IMG/VR virus record: IMGVR_UViG_3300010430_000325
Location: 1-31,763 of that record
Direction: 5' to 3' (one strand)
Origin: a virus
Length of the DNA: 31,763 nucleotides
The notes under the pieces are model-generated. The model saw only the letters and a program-made list of their open reading frames with translations. It was not told the origin of the DNA and made no database searches. Shown one piece after another: positions 5,792 through 14,093 of the stretch. Both the position numbers and the translations under genes were made by a program. Each line of letters begins with the position of its first letter. The first letter of the stretch is position 1.

Positions 5792-7216
5792 ATGGGTTTA
5801 AAAGATTTGTTTAAAGGTAAAACAGCGCCCGAAGAAACACCTGTTGAGAAACAAGGAGTACCGAGTTTAGCTGAACTGGGCGGTACAGGACTACGTGCTT
5901 GGTCAGGTGAAGTGTATGAAGAGTTTCTTAACAATTTACGATATCCTCAAGCAGCTAAAGTATATCAAGAAATGGCAGACAATGATCCAGTTATCGGTGC
6001 CGTGTTATACATGTCAGAACAAATGATACGTAATACGTCATGGTCAGTAGAGCCAGCAAGTGATTCACCTTTAGATAAGGAAATTGCAGAATTTGTTGAA
6101 TCTTGTATGGATGATATGGATATGAGTTGGAATGATACGATTACAGAAATCTTATCTTATCTTGAATACGGTTGGAGCTTTCATGAAATTGTATACAAAA
6201 GACGTAAGGGTATATTTGCACCTAAAAAGTCAAGAAGTGTGCACAATGATGGAAAGATTGGTTGGAGAAGATTACCAATTAGATCACAACACTCATTTTG
6301 GAAATGGATCTTAGATGAGAAAAATGGTGATATAAAGGGATTTGTTCAAAAGCCAGCACCGACATATAGAGAAGTAACTATTCCTATGTCAAAAGGATTA
6401 TTATTTAGAACTAGAGTTGCTAGAAATAATCCAGAAGGAAAGTCGTTATTGAGAAATGCTTATCGTCCTTGGTATTTTAAAAAGAATATTGAGGAAATTG
6501 AAGGTATAGGTATTGAGAGAGACTTAGCCGGACTTCCAGTAATTCAACCCCCAGAAGGGATTGATGTATTTGGTAAAGATGTTAAGGCGAAACAATATTT
6601 AGCCGCTGCAAAAGATATTGTAAAAGCAATACGTCGTGATAAAAATGAAGGTGTAGTATTACCAGCTGGTTGGAAGTTAACTCTAATGAGTACTGGTGGA
6701 GCAAGACAATTTGATACTAACGGAATTATAAATCGTTATGATCAGAGAATTGCAATGACATTACTTTCAGATTTAGTTATGATGGGTGCTGACAAAGTTG
6801 GATCATTTGCACTAGCAGATGTTAAGAAGAGTTTGTTAGCAAGTGCTTTAGAAGCACAAGCAAAAAATATTGCAGATGTGTTTAATAAACATGCAATACC
6901 ACAATTGGTTAAAATTAATTTTACTGGATTTACTGGATTTCCAAAAATGGTACCTGGTGAGATTGAAACACCAGATATTAGAGAAATAGGTTTATTCTTC
7001 AGGAATGTCGGATTTGATATTAAATCGGATATTAAACTTTACAATTATCTACTTCAAATCATCGGTGGACCACAGGTTGATGAAGAAGCATTTGATAAGA
7101 TTATAAGTGCTGGGCAAACAGACAACAATACTCCAGCAGATCCTAAGGAGATAGATCCTAATTTCCAAACAGAACCGGTAGAGCCTAAACCAGGAGAGGA
7201 GAACAATAATGAGTAA
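5792..7216 (+). CDS. Portal protein (DUF935/Mu gp29-like)
   Basis: The portal is the dodecameric ring at the capsid vertex through which DNA enters and leaves. It directly follows terL. Residues about 50-120 (NDPVIGAVLYMSEQMIRNTSWSVEP, then DTITEILSYLEYGWSFHEIVYKRR, given in parts) match the N-terminal portion of DUF935-type portals, and the DLAGLPVI and long helical segments toward the C terminus fit the clip/stem and crown. The start chosen is ATG 5792, five bases after AGGAGG; the GTG at 5786 overlaps the ribosome site and is rejected. The product is 474 aa with a Pro/Glu-rich disordered end. It overlaps the next gene by eight bases. Confidence 0.85.
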   Translation: MGLKDLFKGKTAPEETPVEKQGVPSLAELGGTGLRAWSGEVYEEFLNNLRYPQAAKVYQEMADNDPVIGAVLYMSEQMIRNTSWSVEPASDSPLDKEIAEFVESCMDDMDMSWNDTITEILSYLEYGWSFHEIVYKRRKGIFAPKKSRSVHNDGKIGWRRLPIRSQHSFWKWILDEKNGDIKGFVQKPAPTYREVTIPMSKGLLFRTRVARNNPEGKSLLRNAYRPWYFKKNIEEIEGIGIERDLAGLPVIQPPEGIDVFGKDVKAKQYLAAAKDIVKAIRRDKNEGVVLPAGWKLTLMSTGGARQFDTNGIINRYDQRIAMTLLSDLVMMGADKVGSFALADVKKSLLASALEAQAKNIADVFNKHAIPQLVKINFTGFTGFPKMVPGEIETPDIREIGLFFRNVGFDIKSDIKLYNYLLQIIGGPQVDEEAFDKIISAGQTDNNTPADPKEIDPNFQTEPVEPKPGEENNNE

Positions 7217-7400
7217 AACATCAACAAATTTAGAGCATGATGTAAGTTACCATAAAATGTTAGCAGCCAATTTTACTGCTAGTGGTATAGGAGTAACTAC
7301 TTTGGCAGAAACGAAACAGAAAGAGACTGTATTATTGGTTGATGAATCTGCTTGGTATGTTTATCTTGAAGAGACTAATGAGTGGTACTTACAGACGTAG
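7209..7400 (+). CDS. Hypothetical small protein, 63 aa
   Basis: This small soluble protein begins within the end of the portal gene, after GGAGAGGAG. The C-terminal half (residues about 35-60) has alternating hydrophobic residues (TVLLVDESAWYVYLEETNEW), suggesting a small beta-rich domain like those in phage virion and neck accessory proteins. I do not recognise a family. Its place between portal and virion-protein genes suggests a minor structural or assembly role. Confidence 0.7.
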   Translation: MSKTSTNLEHDVSYHKMLAANFTASGIGVTTLAETKQKETVLLVDESAWYVYLEETNEWYLQT

Positions 7401-7409
7401 GAGGAAATT

Positions 7410-8951
7410 ATGGGATTAAAAAATGCGGGATTTCCTGATTTTAGGTTTAATCCCTTAGGGTTCAAAAAAAGTGGAAGCCTTATAGCAGACTTAATCGCTT
7501 GTGGTTTATTATCCTTAAATGAACCTGAGATAGACAAGATAGACTATGAATCAAGACCAGCTAAACAGGCTTTAGAGATTATTGGTGATGGTGTATCTTA
7601 TATAGAGTTAATAGGATTCGAAAACGAACCACTGTCATACGTAGATGCAACTACAGGTCTTACGGTAAATACAAACTGGGATGTTTCAGCGCAATTTCTG
7701 ATTCCGACTAATGGAATAGCATTTTTAACAACTGCAAAAGCTGGTATTGCTTATCATCTAGACCCAACATTCAGACAATCAAATGCTAAGTATCCACTAA
7801 CAACAGAATTAGGAAACGGACCAATATATGCTCAACAAGAATTTTCACCAGCGATACCGACTCAGGTTATATTAACTGAGGAATCACTTGCTGATACTCA
7901 AGGATATACGGTGGCTATTAGAAACGAAGTTGATAATTACGAGTATAAGAATGGTACAAGTCCTTGGAGTGGAATTGATTCAATAGTAGATGATGTCGCA
8001 TGTAAAATAGCAACAGCTCAATACCAAGGGATTACACAAAATATATTAGCTAGATATAATACAACAGACACTTTCCTTAACTGGGCTATAGTTCAAGCAG
8101 ATACAACAGATGTGCAGTTTTCAGTACAGACAAATTTAGGTACAGAATCAGAAATTTCACATAGTGGTAGTGGTGAATTTGAAGACCTTTATTACAAAGA
8201 AGATTTAAGTGGTGCAGCAGGATTAAACTTTGCACTTTTTAGAGTCAGAGATGAAAGACCTAGTGGATGGACTGAATTTTGTGTTAGTGAAACAGGTTCA
8301 TTAAATTTGTCTGCAATTGATAGAGCTAAAGGAACATCGTACGCTTCAATGACAGCTGAACAGGTATATGCTGAAAAAGATAATATATTAGCATTACAAT
8401 TGTTCGAAGATGTAACCGCATTAATACCATTTGAGACAGAACAGATAATTCCTAACTTCTTAAATTCTAGTATTACAATAGGCTTTGATAAAGAAGGTCT
8501 TCATCCAACAGCGCAATACTCAAAACGTATTAAGTATGATAGAGTTGTTTGCGATATAGCTGGAACACCTACGGGTGGAGCTTGGGAATCAGGAGCATAT
8601 ATTAGATGGGCTGATTTATACAACGGTATATTCATTACAGATTTAAATGATATAACAACTGACCATTTAGCTGGAACTAATAAAATACTGGCGCATGATG
8701 ATATGGCGAATATAACACTACAACAACAATGGGTATCTGAAGATAAACAACAAATATTATGGACGTCGGAACCAATAGAAAGACATTCAGAATGTGATTC
8801 TAAATTTAGAAAATTCCTAAGTATGAATGAACAATTCTATGTTCAAACATTTGAAGGAAGTGGAATATACGAGCCATACTTAGTTGATGATGGTACAGGT
8901 ACCTTTGTCCCATTCATGGTATTGAAGGATTGGGTGGAGGTGATTGAGTAA
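7410..8951 (+). CDS. Putative virion structural protein, 513 aa
   Basis: A TAGGAGG ribosome site sits upstream of the ATG. The protein is rich in Thr, Asn, Asp, Gln and aromatic residues with few Lys/Arg clusters, a composition typical of beta-rich virion proteins. There are no membrane segments. Residues 1-50 (MGLKNAGFPDFRFNPLGFKK and the following hydrophobic stretch) may form an attachment region; the rest has many short beta-strand-like stretches separated by Gly/Asp turns. I recognise no enzyme motif. It lies between portal and prohead protease, where head genes cluster, and is translationally coupled (TAATG) to a decoration-like gene. A head fibre, a large decoration protein or a head-attached enzyme are all possible. 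Confidence 0.6.
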   Translation: MGLKNAGFPDFRFNPLGFKKSGSLIADLIACGLLSLNEPEIDKIDYESRPAKQALEIIGDGVSYIELIGFENEPLSYVDATTGLTVNTNWDVSAQFLIPTNGIAFLTTAKAGIAYHLDPTFRQSNAKYPLTTELGNGPIYAQQEFSPAIPTQVILTEESLADTQGYTVAIRNEVDNYEYKNGTSPWSGIDSIVDDVACKIATAQYQGITQNILARYNTTDTFLNWAIVQADTTDVQFSVQTNLGTESEISHSGSGEFEDLYYKEDLSGAAGLNFALFRVRDERPSGWTEFCVSETGSLNLSAIDRAKGTSYASMTAEQVYAEKDNILALQLFEDVTALIPFETEQIIPNFLNSSITIGFDKEGLHPTAQYSKRIKYDRVVCDIAGTPTGGAWESGAYIRWADLYNGIFITDLNDITTDHLAGTNKILAHDDMANITLQQQWVSEDKQQILWTSEPIERHSECDSKFRKFLSMNEQFYVQTFEGSGIYEPYLVDDGTGTFVPFMVLKDWVEVIE

Positions 8952-9421
8952 TGGATAAGTATGAATCTAATTTAACAGGTGCATATCTAGATGAACAAAA
9001 CACACTCATGAGAATAACTCCTGAAGGTGGAATAGCTGTAAGAATGATAAATAATACAGGAGCGAATAGCGTAAAAGGAACATTACTAGAAGCTTCGTCC
9101 GTTGTAGATAATGCGGTAGTAATTCAAACTAATGAAGTTGACACAATTGGAATTATGTATTCTGACGGCGTTGCTAATGGCGAGGAAGTGTGGGTAGTAG
9201 TATCAGGTAAGGCACAAGTATTAATAAAAGATGGGATAACTGCAGTAAGAGATTATTGGGTATTTACATCAACTACAGATGGTAGAGCAGATATGTTAGT
9301 CGCTCCATCTGGCGGTACGATACAAGCATTAGAAGGTCACTTTAATGAAATAGGACATTGTGTGGAGGCTAAAGCAAGTGGAACAAACGTGTTGGCTTTA
9401 GTAGTCATACACTTTAATTAG
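8951..9421 (+). CDS. Putative head decoration protein, 156 aa
   Basis: The start overlaps the previous stop (TAATG). The sequence resembles small beta-barrel capsid cement or head-fibre-base proteins: a conserved-looking start (NLTGAYLDEQNTLMRITPEG), then repeated 'V.NGEEVWVVVSGKAQVLI' strands and Gly-rich turns. There is no catalytic motif and no cysteine apart from one at about residue 138. The product is probably displayed on the capsid or at the base of a head fibre. Together with the next gene it forms a pair of similar-sized beta proteins. The family assignment is by overall pattern, so the role is inferred. Confidence 0.55.
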   Translation: MDKYESNLTGAYLDEQNTLMRITPEGGIAVRMINNTGANSVKGTLLEASSVVDNAVVIQTNEVDTIGIMYSDGVANGEEVWVVVSGKAQVLIKDGITAVRDYWVFTSTTDGRADMLVAPSGGTIQALEGHFNEIGHCVEAKASGTNVLALVVIHFN

Positions 9422-9432
9422 GAGGTGAACAC

Positions 9433-9897
9433 ATGGCTTATGAATCAAATAACACGGGTAAAGATATGGATGGATTGAGATATACAGGCGCGATAGGTTT
9501 AACAGCACCTTTCTCAACTCCTATGGCTTTAGCAGATACTTACTATAAAATGCTAGGTGTATTTGGTATATCGGGCGTGAATAAAGAATTCACAGCTAAT
9601 GTAGATGGTTCATTAACATACAATGCTGAAGATGGTTGGCTAGAAGTAAACGGCACATCTGATGTAGCATTAACAAGTGCAGCTAAATTAACTTATGCAT
9701 TATTTAGAAACGATGTATTAATTCCAGAAGCACAATCACCACATGATTTTGTTGCAAATGACAAATCAGAAAATATGTCTATAACAGGACCAATATACGC
9801 AGAAACAGGAGATGTATTCCAAGTATATGGGCAAACAGACATTGTGGGAAATACCGTAACACCAGCAAATTTAAATGTTGTATTTAGAAAAGTGTAG
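9433..9897 (+). CDS. Putative virion beta-sandwich protein (head fibre/decoration), 154 aa
   Basis: An AGGAGGTG ribosome site precedes the ATG. The N terminus (MAYESNNTGKDMDGLRYTGA) resembles that of the preceding gene (YESNLTGAYLD), suggesting that both attach to the same surface or to each other. The rest is beta-rich, with patterns like VDGSLTYNAEDGWLEVNG and a C terminus LNVVFRKV typical of jelly-roll or TNF-like trimeric head-fibre tips. It has no cysteine and no catalytic motif. A surface protein of the head is the best guess. Confidence 0.5.
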   Translation: MAYESNNTGKDMDGLRYTGAIGLTAPFSTPMALADTYYKMLGVFGISGVNKEFTANVDGSLTYNAEDGWLEVNGTSDVALTSAAKLTYALFRNDVLIPEAQSPHDFVANDKSENMSITGPIYAETGDVFQVYGQTDIVGNTVTPANLNVVFRKV

Positions 9898-9906
9898 GAG
9901 GAGCTT

Positions 9907-10221
9907 ATGGACGAATTGTTACTAAATAACGAGTTAATGTATCAAGCGTTTTGTTTACAAATAGGCTCGGAACAAGATCTTTGTGATCCCTTGGTGGGTG
10001 ATGAAAATAAAACGTATGAAGAAGAGATTGGTAAGATATTCGAAATGAATGGCTTGAAGTGGTTTGTAGTATTTAGAGATGAATATGCTAATATGCCCCG
10101 ACCCATTGAACCTCTAGATTTTGAATTGATCTCAGAAATAAAAGTAAAATACGGTGCAAAATTTAAACAATATAAAGACATAATTAAGGAAGGAGAAACT
10201 GATGCCACTAATGAGATGTAG
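9907..10221 (+). CDS. Hypothetical protein, 104 aa
   Basis: The ATG follows GTAGGAGGAGCTT, a strong ribosome site. The product is acidic and soluble, with a central segment EEIGKIFEMNGLKWFVVFRDEY and a C-terminal helix with Lys/Glu alternation. I do not recognise a family. It overlaps the SOD-like/XkdF gene by 20 bases, so the two are probably translationally coupled, and a role linked to head assembly or to that protein is plausible. Confidence 0.65.
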   Translation: MDELLLNNELMYQAFCLQIGSEQDLCDPLVGDENKTYEEEIGKIFEMNGLKWFVVFRDEYANMPRPIEPLDFELISEIKVKYGAKFKQYKDIIKEGETDATNEM

Positions 10222-11269
10222 ATCCGATGGACAATCCGGATGGAAATTTGGAGAGTCGGGAACTTGTTTTGTCGGAGACGATGCAAGATCAAACGCAATA
10301 GATCAGATGCAGGCGATGTTCGCTTCTGGGTTTATAGAAAAACAAGCGATAGATGTGAAAAATGTTTTCTCAACAGAACAGTGGGAAATGCATTTATCTT
10401 ATTTTGATCATATCGAGGATATGGTTAGACTTGGTTGGGAGGAACATGAATGGGCACATACAGAAGATGTACATGATCTTTTATTCCATTCCAGTTTCTT
10501 TGAAGCTTTAGGGAAATCGGGCGAACCTAATACAGGTTTAATGACCAAAATTACGGAAACATTTGGATCGCTGGAGAATTTATTTGATTTGGTACTTTCA
10601 AGATCTATTTGGTCTGATCAGGATTGGGTAATCATAGCATTTGATTATAACTTTGGAAGATTAGTTGTTAGTTCTTCTAGAAATTATTTACCTGATGATA
10701 TGAAAATATTATTTGCACTTGATATGAAAGAGCATGCAAGGATTCTTGACTTTAAGTTTGATAAATTAGCTTATGTGAGACAAGTGCTAAATAATATCAA
10801 TTGGAATGTTGTAAATAGTAGATTTGATTCGATATTAGTGAAATCTAGGGAAAAAGTACACATCTGCAAGACCTCGGAAGAAGGGGATGAGCGATTAGTG
10901 TTTGGATGGGCAAATGTATCATTAAATGCTGAGGGCGACTATCCACTTGATTACGATGGTCATATTATGGAACCAGAAGTGCTTGAAAAAGCCGCTTATG
11001 AGTTTGTACTTGACTTTAGAGATATGGGTGAACGACATGCAGGTGAATCAAAAGGTACACTTGTTGAAAGTATGATGTTCACTAAAGAAAAAATGGATTT
11101 AATGGGTATTCCTGAAGGTACATTACCTGAGGGTTGGTGGATAGGTTTTCACGTAGAAGATGAAGTAGCTTTCCAAAAGATCAAAGATGGAGAGTATTCA
11201 ATGTTTTCAATCCAGGGTACAGGTACCGTAGAACCCATAGAGGATGAGGGAGGTGCGACTGATGAGTAA
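10202..11269 (+). CDS. Superoxide dismutase-like domain fused to XkdF-type prohead protease
   Basis: Three parts are visible in 355 aa. Residues 1-45 form a small domain with GWKFGESGTC and two cysteines (C6, C22), as at the N terminus of many phage head proteins. Residues about 55-212 align with Fe/Mn superoxide dismutase: STEQWEMH (57-64), LFHSSFFEAL (94-103), FGSLENLF (121-128), W142, ALDMKEHA (172-179) and NINWNVVNSRF (198-208). The four metal ligands are kept: H64, H96, D174, H178. The canonical second-sphere Gln and gateway Tyr are not obvious, and the hairpin between the first two ligands is about 15 residues shorter than in E. coli SodB. Residues about 218-345 resemble XkdF-type prohead protease, with candidate H279 and S336. 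It directly precedes the scaffold gene. Whether the SOD-like part is an enzyme or structural is open. Confidence 0.75.
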   Translation: MPLMRCRSDGQSGWKFGESGTCFVGDDARSNAIDQMQAMFASGFIEKQAIDVKNVFSTEQWEMHLSYFDHIEDMVRLGWEEHEWAHTEDVHDLLFHSSFFEALGKSGEPNTGLMTKITETFGSLENLFDLVLSRSIWSDQDWVIIAFDYNFGRLVVSSSRNYLPDDMKILFALDMKEHARILDFKFDKLAYVRQVLNNINWNVVNSRFDSILVKSREKVHICKTSEEGDERLVFGWANVSLNAEGDYPLDYDGHIMEPEVLEKAAYEFVLDFRDMGERHAGESKGTLVESMMFTKEKMDLMGIPEGTLPEGWWIGFHVEDEVAFQKIKDGEYSMFSIQGTGTVEPIEDEGGATDE

Positions 11270-11993
11270 TCCAGGGTTTGCTACTCACAAAATAAAGAAA
11301 GCAACATTTGATAGGGTAGATTTAGTTCCAGAGGGTGCTAATTCAGCTGCAGATATTGTTTTATTTAAGGCTAAAAAAGATGAAGGAGGACCAAAAATGC
11401 CTAAGACTTATGAAGAAATTGTAAAATCTTTGCCAGAAGAAGAACAAGCAGTCGTAACTGCTGAACTTCAAAAAGAGAAAGATACGTCAGTTGATCTTCA
11501 AAAACAGCTTGATAAGAAGGATGAAGAAGCCATCGAAAAAGCTAAAGAAGAAGAAATGACAGAGGATGAATTAATCCTTAAAAGTTTGACTGGCCCTGCA
11601 AAGGAAGCTTTCCTTAAGATGAAAAAGGAAAGAGATGATGAGAAGTTAGAAAAAGAGAAACTTGAAAAAGAAACTTTTGAAGCTTCATTGTCTAAAGAAT
11701 TAGAAGAGATTGACTTTGCTAAGACAATCGATGGATTCGAAGATAACTATAAAAAGTTAGCTAAAGAATCTCCAGAATTAAAAACTATGGTTCTTGACTT
11801 ATTAAAGCAAATGGATCAAGTTGTAGAAGTATCAGATTTATTTAAAGAGTTAGGTAGTTCTTCTGAAGAGGAAATGGATGATAGCGAACAGCTAGAATCT
11901 CTTACTAAGGAAAGAGCTAAAGCAGATGGAATTTCTTATGAGCAGGCTTACGCCGTAGTTCTAAAAGAAAATCCTGATCTATATGAAGGGTAA
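11262..11993 (+). CDS. Prohead scaffolding protein
   Basis: The scaffold shapes the prohead and is removed by the protease encoded just upstream. The start chosen is ATG 11262, nine bases after GGGAGG; the track-like upstream ATG at 11244 lies before that site. The product is 243 aa. The N terminus has a conserved phage motif, VDLVPEGANSAADIVLFK, seen where XkdF-type proteins meet their scaffold. Residues about 65-190 are strongly charged and predicted to form long coiled coils (Lys/Glu-rich with heptad-like Leu). The acidic C terminus may touch the capsid shell. It overlaps the protease gene by eight bases. An internal ribosome site could give a second, shorter product from 11397. Confidence 0.8.
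   Translation: MSNPGFATHKIKKATFDRVDLVPEGANSAADIVLFKAKKDEGGPKMPKTYEEIVKSLPEEEQAVVTAELQKEKDTSVDLQKQLDKKDEEAIEKAKEEEMTEDELILKSLTGPAKEAFLKMKKERDDEKLEKEKLEKETFEASLSKELEEIDFAKTIDGFEDNYKKLAKESPELKTMVLDLLKQMDQVVEVSDLFKELGSSSEEEMDDSEQLESLTKERAKADGISYEQAYAVVLKENPDLYEG
11383..11399 (+). promoter_or_regulatory. Internal ribosome site and in-frame start within the scaffold gene
   Basis: AAGGAGGA (11383-11390) is followed after six bases by an in-frame ATG (11397-11399). The predicted internal product is 198 aa (11397-11993) and consists of the coiled-coil scaffold without the N-terminal motif. This would parallel nested protease/scaffold genes in other phages. Confidence 0.55.
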
Positions 11994-12004
11994 GGAGGAT
12001 TGAA

Positions 12005-12361
12005 ATGCCTATTACAAAAGCTTATGAAATGCCAAAACTTAAGTTAAACGGAACTGCTGCAGCTGATTTCACTGCTAGTAGATTCCTAGCAGGTGTAAGA
12101 GATACCAATGGTGATATCGCATTAGCTGGCGCTGGTGTTGCTATTACTGGTATCATCCAAGATGGTGTTGATGTTGGTCAAACTTTAGGTGTGATCGCAT
12201 TAGGTGTATCATTTTGTGTATTCGGCGCTACTGTAGCTGCCGGTGAACAAGTGGAAGTTGATGCAGCTGGAAAATTCATTCCGTTGGCTGCAGGTATTGC
12301 TGTTGGAATTTGCGAAGTTGGTGGCGCTGCGGATGCTATCGGCTGTGTATTATTGAAATAA
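12005..12361 (+). CDS. Capsid cement/decoration protein (DUF2190-like), 118 aa
   Basis: A small Gly/Ala/Val-rich beta-barrel protein, such as those that bind and stabilise the capsid lattice. The pattern 'FTASRFLAGVRDTNGDIALAG', 'GIIQDGVDVGQTLGVIALG', then 'AGEQVEVDAAGKFIPLA' and 'GICEVGGAADAIGCVLL' fits DUF2190-type proteins, which usually lie just before the major capsid gene, as here. The ribosome site is AAGGAGG. The length is normal for the family. Confidence 0.82.
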   Translation: MPITKAYEMPKLKLNGTAAADFTASRFLAGVRDTNGDIALAGAGVAITGIIQDGVDVGQTLGVIALGVSFCVFGATVAAGEQVEVDAAGKFIPLAAGIAVGICEVGGAADAIGCVLLK

Positions 12362-12374
12362 GGAGGGTAAATAG

Positions 12375-13382
12375 ATGCCTAAGCAAATCAAGAAACAACA
12401 AAAAAACATAGGTACTCACATTGTGAGATCCTTAACGAATATTTCAGTTGCCTGGATGCAGACACAAGATATGTTCGTATCTGATAAGGTATTCCCAGTA
12501 ATTCCTGTTCAGAAACAAGCTGATTCATATTTCATCTATACTAGAGCAGATTGGTTCAGAGATGAAATGGCAGATAGAGCTGCTGGAACTGAATCAAACG
12601 GTACTGAGTACGGTGTTGAATCGGCTGATCCTTACTACTGTAAGAAGAAGTCATTACACTACGACATCACTGAAGAGGAAAGAGCTAACAGTGATGATCC
12701 ATTAGCTCCTGACACTGATGCTACTGAGTTCTTAACTCAAAAAGGCATGCTTCATAAAGAAGTACGTTGGGCAGATAAGTTCTTTAAAGTTAACGTATGG
12801 GCAACAGATGTTCAAGGTGTTGCTACAACTCCTGGTGCAAATGAAGTTTTATCATGGGCTGACTTAGTTAATGCTAATCCAATCGATGATATTCAAACAT
12901 ACATTATCACAGTTGCTGGCTTAACTGGTAAGAAACCTAATACATTAGTATTAGCGTCTGACACATTTAAAGCTGTTAAGAACAATGAAGTGGTACTTGA
13001 CAGAATTAAGTACACTCAAAGAGGTGTTGTAACTACTGATATTTTAGCTTCTTTGTTCGAAGTTCAAAACGTATATGTAGCTTGGGGAGTTGTTAATTCA
13101 GCTGCTAAAGGCGAAACAGAAAGTACTGGATTTATTATGTCTGGTGGAGCATTGTTATTGTACGTTGAAAAGAGTCCTGGTTTAAGAAAACCATCGGCTG
13201 GATATACATTCGCATGGACTGGCTTACTTGGCGCTGGTGCATTCGGAAATAGAATCAGAAAGATTCCAATGCCTAACCTTGGTGAAGGTACTGAGAGAAT
13301 CGAAATCGACAATGCATTTGATCATAAAGTAATTGCTGATGATTTGGGCGTATTCTTCTATGATTTACTTGTAACTGCGTAA
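12375..13382 (+). CDS. Major capsid protein (HK97-fold, gpE-like)
   Basis: The main shell protein. At 335 aa, it follows the scaffold and cement genes. The pattern is typical of this capsid group: ISVAWMQTQDMFVSDKVFPV (24-43), YFIYTRADWFRDEMADRAAG (52-71), the HYDITEEERANSDDPLAPD segment (about 95-113), then a DDIQTYI helix and the KPNTLVLASDTFKAVKNNEVVLDRIKYT region, and near the end the R-K-I-P-M segment. The ribosome site is AAGGAGG. No clear N-terminal delta domain is visible, consistent with a separate scaffold gene. Codon use is slightly less AT-rich than in neighbours, as expected for a highly expressed gene. Confidence 0.92.
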   Translation: MPKQIKKQQKNIGTHIVRSLTNISVAWMQTQDMFVSDKVFPVIPVQKQADSYFIYTRADWFRDEMADRAAGTESNGTEYGVESADPYYCKKKSLHYDITEEERANSDDPLAPDTDATEFLTQKGMLHKEVRWADKFFKVNVWATDVQGVATTPGANEVLSWADLVNANPIDDIQTYIITVAGLTGKKPNTLVLASDTFKAVKNNEVVLDRIKYTQRGVVTTDILASLFEVQNVYVAWGVVNSAAKGETESTGFIMSGGALLLYVEKSPGLRKPSAGYTFAWTGLLGAGAFGNRIRKIPMPNLGEGTERIEIDNAFDHKVIADDLGVFFYDLLVTA

Positions 13383-13389
13383 GTAGCTT

Positions 13390-13707
13390 ATGGGTTATAA
13401 ATTTAATACGTATACTCTCTTAGCAGATGCTAGAATTCCTAGACATGGTGTTAAGAGAAGAGGTGAAAAGGTAGAGATGTCAGAGATGGCGTTCTACCAT
13501 TTACCTATTTTAATCAGACGCAAATTAAAATTGATCGAATCAAAACCTCTTGGAGGTGGTGGTAAGAAAACCACTAAGAAGAAAAAAGTAACAGCCAAGA
13601 ATCCTACAGTCGCGAAACAGTCAACTACCACTGTGAAAGTAGCGAAAGTAGAGAAACCGGATAAACCGGTAGCGAAAAAGGTAGTAAAACCAATATCAGG
13701 AAAGTAG
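13390..13707 (+). CDS. Small protein with long Lys-rich tail, 105 aa
   Basis: The ATG comes just after the capsid gene with only a weak ribosome site (AAGTAG), so translation may depend on re-initiation. The first 50 residues look folded (MGYKFNTYTLLADARIPRHG onward); from about residue 53 the chain is disordered and very basic (KKTTKKKKVTAKNPTVAKQ and several further Lys-Pro/Lys-Val motifs). The position suits a head or head-tail minor protein, and the basic tail might contact DNA or the acidic capsid interior. I do not recognise a family. Confidence 0.7.
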   Translation: MGYKFNTYTLLADARIPRHGVKRRGEKVEMSEMAFYHLPILIRRKLKLIESKPLGGGGKKTTKKKKVTAKNPTVAKQSTTTVKVAKVEKPDKPVAKKVVKPISGK

Positions 13708-13715
13708 GTGATTAG

Positions 13716-14093
13716 ATGGCTTGGAACTATAGTGGTGACCCAGCAGCTTCTGATCTAGATTATGTAAGATACAAATGTGGAGACACAAATACATTAGATC
13801 AACTATTAACTGATGAGGAAGTCGCTTTTGAGATTTCCCAAACAGATTCTCTTTTAAAAGCAGCTTATAACTCCACCAGAGCTATACTTAAAGTATTAGC
13901 TAGAAGAGTCAATAAGAAAATTGGTCCTGCCAGACTTGATCTGGAGAAGCAATATGAACACTATCAAGGAGTTTTGAAAGAACTTCAAACAGAGATTATA
14001 GAAGATGGTCAAGGTGTACCTACACAATCTGACGATATTCATGATCCAATCTTTGATGTGGGTATGATGGATAACAAGTATGGAGTTTACTGA
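13716..14093 (+). CDS. Head-tail connector (adaptor) protein, 125 aa
   Basis: This is the adaptor ring that binds below the portal. Its helical pattern (DLDYVRYKCGDTNTLDQLLTDEEV, then a helical bundle with AAYNSTRAILKVLARRVNKK) and length fit the DNA-packaging connector group. An AAGTAGGTG ribosome site precedes the start. The gene overlaps the following stopper gene by one base (TGATG), a typical arrangement of the connector module. Confidence 0.82.
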   Translation: MAWNYSGDPAASDLDYVRYKCGDTNTLDQLLTDEEVAFEISQTDSLLKAAYNSTRAILKVLARRVNKKIGPARLDLEKQYEHYQGVLKELQTEIIEDGQGVPTQSDDIHDPIFDVGMMDNKYGVY

